A stretch of DNA of 5,456 nucleotides from an uncultured Erysipelotrichaceae bacterium (lineage in GTDB: Bacteria; Bacillota_I; Bacilli_A; RF39; UBA660): the NCBI GenBank assembly GCA_902797005.1, contig CADBRE010000051.1:1-5456 (forward strand), read 5' to 3'. The position numbers were made by a program, and so were the translations under genes. Below, piece by piece: positions 1-5,115 of the stretch. Numbering within the stretch: position 1 is the stretch's first letter; every line of letters begins with the position of its first letter. A model generated the notes under the pieces. That model had not been told where the DNA came from. It ran no database searches and saw only the letters and a list, made by a program, of their open reading frames with translations.

Positions 1-6
1 AATTAT

Positions 7-900
7 ATGAAGGTTTTAGTAGTTGGAAGAGCTAGTTTAGATACATATTTAAGTATTGATGGATTTATTAAAGAGAAAATGCGCGCTAGTATTAAAGGTA
101 AGTTAGAATGCCCTTCAGGATCTGCATTTGTTAGTGCTTCACTATTATCTCTTTGGGGTGAAGAGTCATATTTTAATGGTGTGATTGGAAGAGATGATGC
201 TGGGAATAAAATATTAAGATATGCAAAAAATATAGAATTAAATACTGATTATTTGTTAACCAGTAATATAGAAACAACTAAAAACTTTGTGCTATTAAAT
301 AGGTATAATTCTTCTAATTCTCTTTTGACAAATATAGCAAAAGATGAAACTAGTTCTGTAGATATAAATATAAAGCCAGATATAATTCTAATGGATAGTG
401 AAGAATATTATTTATCTAAAAATGCAATAGAGGCTTTTCCAAGTAGTACAAAAATTATGAATCTTTATAATATAAATGAAAATACATTAAAGTTATGTAA
501 ACAATGTGATTATATTATATGTTCTAAGGAGTTTGCTGAGTTAATAAGTAAAGAAAGAATTAACTATTCAAGTCCAGAAACATTAAAAAAAGTGTTAAAT
601 CTTTTATGTAATACTTATAATTCTGAAGTTATTATTACCTTGGGCAATAAAGGTTGTCTTTATAGGGTTGATGACAAAATTAAAATAATGGGTGCTATTA
701 AAGTGATGAATAAAGATGAAACTGGTGCAAGAGACATTTTTGCGGGTGCTTTTGCTTATGGAATAGGTAAGGGGTTACCAATTGAAAAATGTTTGAAAAT
801 AGCAATTGTGGCTTCTGGGCTATCAGTTAAAACTGTTGGTTCAACTACAAGTATTCCAGATATAACAGAGGTATATAAAATATATGAGAAGAATAGATGA
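7..900 (+). CDS. PfkB-family carbohydrate/nucleoside kinase (divergent)
   Basis: A 297-residue protein of the ribokinase/PfkB superfamily, which phosphorylates sugars or nucleosides with ATP in the cytoplasm; the substrate cannot be read from the sequence. Seen: an N-terminal strand with VVGRASLDTY (5–14), a glycine/small-residue segment PSGSAF (36–41) where the family usually has GG...N, the conserved block GVIGRDDAGNKIL (58–70), TLGNKGCLYR (211–220), and the C-terminal PfkB signature DETGARDIFAGAF (237–249), with D243 at the catalytic-base position. Length is normal for the family. Two departures stand out: the usual GAGD anion hole reads GARD (R242), and the N-terminal GG/N motif is degraded, so it may have an unusual substrate or reduced activity. 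The ATG fits the family N-terminus, but only six upstream bases are visible, so no ribosome binding site can be checked. The 3' end overlaps the smr gene, implying co-transcription. Confidence 0.85.
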   Translation: MKVLVVGRASLDTYLSIDGFIKEKMRASIKGKLECPSGSAFVSASLLSLWGEESYFNGVIGRDDAGNKILRYAKNIELNTDYLLTSNIETTKNFVLLNRYNSSNSLLTNIAKDETSSVDINIKPDIILMDSEEYYLSKNAIEAFPSSTKIMNLYNINENTLKLCKQCDYIICSKEFAELISKERINYSSPETLKKVLNLLCNTYNSEVIITLGNKGCLYRVDDKIKIMGAIKVMNKDETGARDIFAGAFAYGIGKGLPIEKCLKIAIVASGLSVKTVGSTTSIPDITEVYKIYEKNR

Positions 901-1153
901 TCCATTTATAGCTAGTTATCCATTTGTAGATTTGCATGGTGAAGATAAAATTGGAGCTATTGTAAAAGTAAATGAGCTTATAAATGACTCATTAAAACTT
1001 AAAAGCTATAATATAGTTCTTATACACGGAAAAGGAACAGGTGCTTTAAAAGAAGCAATTCATGATTATTTAAGAAAAGATAAAAGAGTAGAAGATTTTA
1101 AACTTGATAATATGAATGATGGTATAACAGTTGTAAAACTAATTAACAATTAA
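884..1153 (+). CDS. Stand-alone Smr-domain protein
   Basis: An 89-residue protein consisting almost entirely of one Smr (small MutS-related) domain, the fold also found at the C-terminus of MutS2. Smr domains nick or bind DNA or RNA; several are nucleases tied to recombination control or to cleavage of mRNA on collided ribosomes. Seen: the first signature DLHG (16–19), the second signature HGKGTGALK (48–56) and the closing strand DGITVVKL (79–86), in the expected order and spacing. There is no MutS ATPase part, so this is not a MutS2 remnant; the start is set by the only in-frame ATG before DLHG. It begins inside the preceding kinase gene (17-nt overlap). The nearest purine-rich site, AGAGG at 867–871, sits 12 nt upstream, rather far, so translational coupling to the kinase is likely. 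Its substrate, DNA or RNA, cannot be decided here. Confidence 0.85.
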   Translation: MRRIDDPFIASYPFVDLHGEDKIGAIVKVNELINDSLKLKSYNIVLIHGKGTGALKEAIHDYLRKDKRVEDFKLDNMNDGITVVKLINN

Positions 1154-1154
1154 A

Positions 1155-1182
1155 AAAGCAATCTCTTATTCGGGATTGCTTT
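1155..1182. terminator. Bidirectional intrinsic terminator between convergent genes
   Basis: Perfect 9-bp inverted repeat AAAGCAATC (1155–1163) / GATTGCTTT (1174–1182), extended inwards by a T-G and a C-G pair, leaving a 6-nt loop at 1166–1171. On the plus strand it is followed by TTTCTTTT, serving the kinase–smr operon. On the minus strand it is followed by TTTTTT, serving recU–PBP. The PBP stop codon (1166–1168) lies in the loop and its last codons form one stem arm. Confidence 0.85.
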
Positions 1183-3994
1183 CTTTTGGTTTAATGTGAA
1201 TATATCTTTTTTCTTTATATGTTTGTCCTAAGTAATTAACTGTGTATTCTACTTCGTATTCACCAGGTTTTGTATTATCAATTGAGTTAACAGTAGTACA
1301 TGCTCCAGTACAATTACTAATCTTATAATTTATATCGCTAGAAGATAATGTGTCAGTTACATCTAAATTATTTACTAAGAACTTGATTGTTTTAGTGCCT
1401 ACATCTGGAATAGTATCACCTACAAAATAGTTTGGATTAATATATGAACTACCTCCAGAGGTTATAGCTTCAAGTTTTATATCAAATGTTGTCGTTGAAC
1501 CAGTTAAATTAGCAGTAGCGCCGTCAGATGAGTTATCTTTAAATATACTGTATGCACTTTTTACGACTACCGAATCATAGCCAGTTGTGTCATTTATTGT
1601 AAAACTATTATCTTTAGTACGACCAACATATACTAAGTTTTCACCACTTCTTAAATAGATGTCATATCCAAAATCACCAATTTTTGTATTGTTATATTCA
1701 AGTCTGAGATTTAAATATTTTTCTGCATATTCACCATAGTTTGTATTGAAATAATTAGTTAATGCATCAATATTGACAGCATCTGGTTCTGGAAGAGCAT
1801 TCCATGAAAGGTTAGCTGAATGACCAGTTTCTACTATATTTAGGCCAGATACATTTTCTAATTTGCTAAATCTTGTACTTGTTTCTGTTGGTTCGGTTCC
1901 AGAAATAAAGTAATGTGTTTCTTTTAAATCCTTTGGTGTACTTTCACTTGCTAATCTTGCTGGAATAGTTTCAAGTTCTACCTCTGCAGTTGTTATACCT
2001 TTTGGAACACTAAATCTACCGGATTTCATTATATTTTTTGTTAATAGTGATTCAATCTTGTTTCTTTGTACTCCGGAAGCACCGAAAGTAGTGTAGTGTT
2101 CTTTATCTAGTTCATCAAATCCATACCAAAATGCTATTGATACTTCAGGGTTATAAAATGCTGCCCATACATCTTGTACAACGCTTTGTGATAATCCATT
2201 TCTTCTTAATGTATCAGGATCGTATGAACTTGTACCTGTTTTAGTCGCAATATCAGTAGAACTTACTCTGGCTGCAGAAGGGGTAACAGCAAGAAGCATA
2301 TTAGTTATTAAGTATGCAGTTGTTTCTTTCATAACTCTTTCTCTAGGATATGTTACTTCTTGTTTATCACCAGATTCTTTATATACTACATATTTTACTG
2401 AGTGTGCTTCTTCATAATATCCGCCATTTGCAAAAGCAGAATAGGCAGCTGCTAAAGCAACTGGGTTAGTTCCTTCAAATGCACCTATAGAACTCGATTC
2501 TAGTATAACGCCATTATCATTTCCTGGTGTGATTCCTAGTGATGTAGAGAAGTTCCATTTTTGAGTGTTTGTTGTTGCTCTAAAGGTTTGAAGAGCACAT
2601 GTGTTCATTGATTTTGATAAAGCTGTTTTGGCTGTCATAAGTCCATAGTTTTCATCGTTCCAGTTATATATTATTCCACCGCCTGTATATGTTGTTTCTT
2701 CATCAAATAGTGGAGTATATGTTGACCAGTTAAGATATTCAATCGCTGGGCCGTAATCAAGAATAGGCTTAATTGTTGAACCTGGATGCTTTTTAATCAT
2801 AGTTGCATAATTGTATGAACGTTCTCCAGTGTTTTCTCTATGAGCTCCGACTGCTAAAATACCAGAATTATTGTTATCAAGTACTGCTACAGCTAATTGA
2901 ACTTTTTCATCTGTAAATTCATAGCCGTATGTTCCATCATACACACTATTAATAGCGTCTTGTTTGTCTTTATCAAAATATGTATATATTTCTATTGGTA
3001 CTTTATATGGGTTTACATCATACTTATTAATTACTTCTTCAACTACTGTATCTATATATCCTTGATATGGTCTAGATGATGGGGCTGTTTGCTTAACTAA
3101 TCTAGTTACTGGTATTTTTTTAGCTATTTCTGCTTGTTCTTCAGTTATGTAGCCATGTCTTTCCATTAAATTAAGGACAATATTTCGTCTAGCTTCAGCA
3201 TCTTCTGGATAAACAAATGGATCATATCCACTTGGGGCTTGGAACAAACCAGCAAGTAGTGCTGCTTCTGAAATAGAAACATCCTTAGCACTTTTACCAA
3301 AGTAAGTTTGTGATGCTTGCTCAACTCCGTATGCTTCATTTCCTAAGAACTCAGAGTTTAAATACATGCTAATGATATCTTGTTTAGTGTAATTCTTTTC
3401 AATTTTGAACACTGCCATATAAATATCTGTAAACTTTCTTATTATACCTGCAATACCTTCACTTACAGTATCAGTAAACGCATTCTTAGAAAGCTGCATT
3501 GTTAGGGTAGAAGCACCACCGGCACCGCTTGTTCCAATAGCTTGTCCAAATGAGGCCTTTAAGAATCTAGCAATATCAACACCATTATGTTGGAAAAATC
3601 TAGAGTCTTCGGTAGCAACTAATGCATCTATAAGTACTTCAGGTAATTCTTCATATGAAAGCTTTATTCTTTTTTCAACATTCTCTCCTGACTTCATGCC
3701 TAGTGTAGCAAGAACATTATTGTCTTTGTCATAGATTATACTTGAGTCTTTATCAAATAATTGAGTTTCGCTAAACTCTGGAGCTTTAATGATAATATAA
3801 GTTGTGAAAATTATAACTAATAATACAACTCCAATTGCGCCTAAAGTTATGAATGTTAAAATGTTATAACCCATTTTCTTTTTATTCTTTTTCTTAGGTT
3901 TATCATCTTTTTCTCCCTTTTTATTCTTAAGCCTATTTTTAATCTTATCCTTCTTATTTTTAATCTTATTAAAATTAATTCTACTATTTGCCAT
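1166..3994 (-). CDS. ponA: Class A penicillin-binding protein (PBP1, transglycosylase/transpeptidase)
   Basis: Bifunctional membrane-anchored peptidoglycan synthase: it polymerises lipid II glycan strands and cross-links the stem peptides outside the membrane. Residues are numbered from the chosen start (942 aa). A Lys-rich cytoplasmic tail (1–42, about 17 Lys) precedes one membrane helix (45–69). The GT51 domain has EDSRFFQHNG (129–138, catalytic E129), GASTLTMQLSKN (160–171), RKFTDIYMAVFKIEK (186–200) and EAALLAGLFQAPSGYDP (243–259). The transpeptidase has STIK (406–409, nucleophile S406), SMN (462–464) and KTGT (585–588). The tail has an FN3-like region (about 713–833) and a final Ig-like module (about 845–938) with C895 and C899. 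Length and tail resemble Bacillus PonA. Start: ATG at 3994 lies 6 nt after GGAGA; the ATG at 4000 touches the Shine-Dalgarno site and is less likely. The start lies inside recU, suggesting coupling. Function is certain; the symbol is by analogy. Confidence 0.95.
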   Translation of the reverse strand: MANSRINFNKIKNKKDKIKNRLKNKKGEKDDKPKKKNKKKMGYNILTFITLGAIGVVLLVIIFTTYIIIKAPEFSETQLFDKDSSIIYDKDNNVLATLGMKSGENVEKRIKLSYEELPEVLIDALVATEDSRFFQHNGVDIARFLKASFGQAIGTSGAGGASTLTMQLSKNAFTDTVSEGIAGIIRKFTDIYMAVFKIEKNYTKQDIISMYLNSEFLGNEAYGVEQASQTYFGKSAKDVSISEAALLAGLFQAPSGYDPFVYPEDAEARRNIVLNLMERHGYITEEQAEIAKKIPVTRLVKQTAPSSRPYQGYIDTVVEEVINKYDVNPYKVPIEIYTYFDKDKQDAINSVYDGTYGYEFTDEKVQLAVAVLDNNNSGILAVGAHRENTGERSYNYATMIKKHPGSTIKPILDYGPAIEYLNWSTYTPLFDEETTYTGGGIIYNWNDENYGLMTAKTALSKSMNTCALQTFRATTNTQKWNFSTSLGITPGNDNGVILESSSIGAFEGTNPVALAAAYSAFANGGYYEEAHSVKYVVYKESGDKQEVTYPRERVMKETTAYLITNMLLAVTPSAARVSSTDIATKTGTSSYDPDTLRRNGLSQSVVQDVWAAFYNPEVSIAFWYGFDELDKEHYTTFGASGVQRNKIESLLTKNIMKSGRFSVPKGITTAEVELETIPARLASESTPKDLKETHYFISGTEPTETSTRFSKLENVSGLNIVETGHSANLSWNALPEPDAVNIDALTNYFNTNYGEYAEKYLNLRLEYNNTKIGDFGYDIYLRSGENLVYVGRTKDNSFTINDTTGYDSVVVKSAYSIFKDNSSDGATANLTGSTTTFDIKLEAITSGGSSYINPNYFVGDTIPDVGTKTIKFLVNNLDVTDTLSSSDINYKISNCTGACTTVNSIDNTKPGEYEVEYTVNYLGQTYKEKRYIHIKPKESNPE

Positions 3995-4535
3995 TTTCAT
4001 TCTCCTTTAAATAAACTTCATCAATTACTTTAATGTAATCTATTCTTGGCATATATCCCTCTTTAATAATATGCCCCTTTTTTTCAATAATTTCCCATGG
4101 AATGCTCTTTCTTTCTGTATTATCTATAAAATCAATTAAATCTTCACCCTTAAAGAGTATAAACTTATTGTTCATAAATATAATTAGAAATGCAATGCCC
4201 CCATGTCTTAAAATATTTCTTATGTGAAGAACTTGATGCTCTTTAATATTACTTAGAGGAAACGCTGTTTTACTTTTACATTCTTTAGCATCGAACTCAA
4301 CATATTTTCCTTTGTATATACCATTGTAGTCTAAAGTTGATGTTTCTGAGAATACCGCTTTGTCTATTAAAGTTGTCTTAGCAGATCGATAACTTATGTT
4401 TAAAACTTTAATAGGTGTTGGTTTTTTATATATGACAGCTATATCTTTAGAAAGATAATAAGTATTTGCATTATTTATAATGTGTTCTAAGAACATACCT
4501 CTATTTGAGTAATTTATATTTTTGTAACTTGGCAT
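3984..4535 (-). CDS. recU: RecU Holliday junction resolvase
   Basis: A 183-residue cytoplasmic nuclease that cuts four-way DNA junctions in homologous recombination and chromosome segregation; it is the Bacillota counterpart of RuvC. Seen: NRGMFLEHIIN near the N-terminus (11–21), KKPTPIKV (37–44), the catalytic segment LDYNGIYKGKYVEFDAKE (68–85), then KTAFPLSNIKEHQ (89–101) and GGIAFLIIF (112–120). By alignment with B. subtilis RecU (D88, E101, K103), the active-site positions are D69, D82 and K84, so the usual FEAK is FDAK here. It is somewhat shorter than the 206-residue B. subtilis protein, mainly lacking N-terminal residues. Start: the ATG at 4535 follows AGAGGTG (4542–4548) by 6 nt; a GTG three codons upstream is part of that ribosome binding site and is rejected. 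It is first in the recU–PBP operon and overlaps the PBP start by 11 nt, the arrangement known from Bacillus. Confidence 0.94.
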   Translation of the reverse strand: MPSYKNINYSNRGMFLEHIINNANTYYLSKDIAVIYKKPTPIKVLNISYRSAKTTLIDKAVFSETSTLDYNGIYKGKYVEFDAKECKSKTAFPLSNIKEHQVLHIRNILRHGGIAFLIIFMNNKFILFKGEDLIDFIDNTERKSIPWEIIEKKGHIIKEGYMPRIDYIKVIDEVYLKENENGK

Positions 4536-4551
4536 TTTCTTCACCTCTTTA

Positions 4552-4602
4552 ATTATACTATATATATAGAAAAAAATCTATTTTACACTTACTTTTAGAC
4601 AA
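4552..4602 (-). promoter_or_regulatory. Tentative recU–PBP promoter region
   Basis: Two weak alternatives on the minus strand. A perfect -10 TATAAT lies at 4552–4557, but it has only TAGATT (3/6) as a -35 and would start transcription within the recU Shine-Dalgarno site. The other is TTGTCT (4597–4602), 16 nt, TAGATT (4575–4580), giving a leader of about 20 nt before the ribosome binding site. Neither is convincing, but recU needs a promoter in this divergent region. Confidence 0.25.
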
Positions 4603-4662
4603 TTAAACGTAAATTATAATTAGCGTGATTTATTTAAAAGTGCAATAATAAATACAAAATAG
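4603..4662. other. AT-rich divergent intergenic segment with no identified element
   Basis: This is the part of the 373-nt gap between recU and rpsU upstream of the RNA-unit promoter. It is very AT-rich. ATTATAAT at 4613–4620 offers a TATAAT on both strands, but no acceptable -35 lies at the right distance on either. I see no ORF, RNA gene or repeat here. Confidence 0.4.
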
Positions 4663-4691
4663 TTGACAACTGATATTTAATATGGTACAAT
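4663..4691 (+). promoter_or_regulatory. Consensus sigma-A-type promoter of the RNA unit
   Basis: A perfect -35 TTGACA (4663–4668), a 17-nt spacer and a 5/6 -10 TACAAT (4686–4691). The start point is expected near 4697–4699, just where the first hairpin begins. The -35 is the centre of a small dyad, AGTT-GAC-AACT (4661–4671), which could be an operator or simply chance. Confidence 0.8.
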
Positions 4692-4720
4692 TATAAGTGT
4701 TCAGGGGGTTAACTGAACAA

Positions 4721-4762
4721 ATGATGATTATAGTTTGTTTACTAACTGTCTTTAAAAGTTAG
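4721..4762 (+). CDS. Possible 13-codon hydrophobic micro-ORF inside the RNA unit
   Basis: ATG at 4721 opens a 13-codon frame, MMIIVCLLTVFKS, ending in TAG at 4760–4762. AGGGGGT (4703–4709) could pair with the 16S anti-Shine-Dalgarno over seven bases with one G·U, but the spacing to the first ATG is about 12 nt, longer than ideal, and most of the site sits in the loop of hairpin 1. Codons 5–13 run through hairpin 2. The peptide is almost wholly hydrophobic with one late Lys, compatible with a membrane micro-peptide or an attenuator leader peptide. An ORF this short can arise by chance in AT-rich DNA. Confidence 0.2.
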   Translation: MMIIVCLLTVFKS

Positions 4763-4810
4763 TGGACAAATCGTAACTTTAATTTTATATATATCGTAAA
4801 TTAGTAGAAG

Positions 4811-4836
4811 GATAAAGGGCGCAAAAGCTCTTTTTT
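4811..4836 (+). terminator. Intrinsic terminator of the RNA unit
   Basis: AGGGC (4816–4820) pairs with GCTCT (4827–4831), including one G·U, around loop GCAAAA. Neighbouring A-U pairs, and an imperfect lower stem, extend it. The 3' side runs into TTTTTTCTTT. The GC core is short, so termination may be partial, allowing some read-through into rpsU. Confidence 0.65.
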
Positions 4837-4850
4837 CTTTCTCAAAGTGC

Positions 4851-4879
4851 TTGAAAACAGATTGTTTATGTGCTATAAT
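4851..4879 (+). promoter_or_regulatory. Promoter of rpsU–yqeY
   Basis: -35 TTGAAA (4851–4856), a 17-nt spacer, and a perfect -10 TATAAT (4874–4879) preceded by the extended -10 element TG (4871–4872). Transcription should start near 4885–4887, giving a leader of only about 23 nt containing the ribosome binding site. It lies downstream of the terminator of the RNA unit, so rpsU does not depend on the upstream promoter. Confidence 0.85.
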
Positions 4880-4908
4880 AACTAGCGAAATGAAGGGAGG
4901 GAAATGTA

Positions 4909-5100
4909 GTGACAAGAGTCGAAGTAAAGAATGGTAACGTAGAAAATGCTTTAAAAAGATTTAAAATTAAAGTTCAACGTAGTGGTGTCCCTTCTGAAAT
5001 GAAGAAAAGAAAAGAATATTCTAAACCTGGAGTAGTAAGAAGAGAAGCTAAAAAAGAAGCAATTAGAAATGCTAGAAGAGCTAATAGAAAACATAATTAA
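4909..5100 (+). CDS. rpsU: 30S ribosomal protein S21
   Basis: A 63-residue, strongly basic protein of the bS21 family, which binds the small ribosomal subunit near the 3' end of 16S rRNA and assists translation initiation. Seen: an N-terminal strand with RVEVKNGNVENALKRFK (3–19), the conserved QRSG turn (23–26), KKRKEYSKPG (32–41, matching the family KR..Y.KPS block) and an Arg/Lys/Ala helix (43–61). The length suits the family. It starts with GTG at 4909, 8 nt after GGAGG (4896–4900); the closer ATG at 4904 is followed at once by TAG and cannot be the start. It is first gene of a two-gene unit with yqeY, 15 nt downstream, a common Bacillota arrangement. Confidence 0.95.
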   Translation: MTRVEVKNGNVENALKRFKIKVQRSGVPSEMKKRKEYSKPGVVRREAKKEAIRNARRANRKHN

Positions 5101-5115
5101 TGGGGAGGCTTTAAT

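Larger units (their letters stand above)
4697..4836 (+). ncRNA. Candidate structured small RNA (unassigned family)
   Basis: An RNA of about 140 nt is predicted between its own promoter and an intrinsic terminator. Hairpin 1, at the very 5' end, is a perfect 7-bp stem, TGTTCAG (4698–4704) with CTGAACA (4713–4719), with loop GGGGTTAA. Hairpin 2 is an uninterrupted 14-bp stem (4734–4747 with 4757–4770; two G·U pairs) with a 9-nt loop. It may be extended by ATGA (4724–4727) with TCGT (4771–4774) across a bulge. An AU-rich single-stranded or weakly paired stretch (4775–4806) precedes the terminator hairpin. It lacks the hallmarks I know for 6S RNA, SRP RNA, tmRNA, T-box leaders or the common riboswitches. 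It may be a trans-acting sRNA, an attenuating leader for rpsU–yqeY, or an mRNA for the micro-ORF at 4721. Existence is inferred from promoter, folding and terminator together. Confidence 0.55.

Noticed and set aside
898..915. TGA read as tryptophan (mycoplasma code) extending the kinase
   Set aside because: It would add only five residues beyond the family end; tryptophans in the window use TGG, and a wall synthase is present.
2897..3079. 60-codon plus-strand ORF
   Set aside because: It lies wholly inside the PBP gene on the other strand, has a Phe/Ile/Tyr-rich composition typical of an antisense reading, and has no family features.
3995..4000. ATG at 4000 as the PBP start
   Set aside because: It directly abuts the AAAGGAGA site; the ATG two codons later has a normal 6-nt spacing.
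4536..4544. GTG at 4544 as the recU start
   Set aside because: The GTG is part of the AGAGGTG ribosome binding site; the ATG at 4535 has proper spacing.
4613..4620. TATAAT on both strands as a divergent promoter
   Set aside because: No usable -35 lies 16–18 nt upstream on either strand; the minus-strand TTGCAC (4640–4645) is 21 nt away.
4890..4937. ORF from ATG 4890 overlapping the rpsU start out of frame
   Set aside because: No ribosome binding site precedes it, and it contains the rpsU Shine-Dalgarno within its own first codons.
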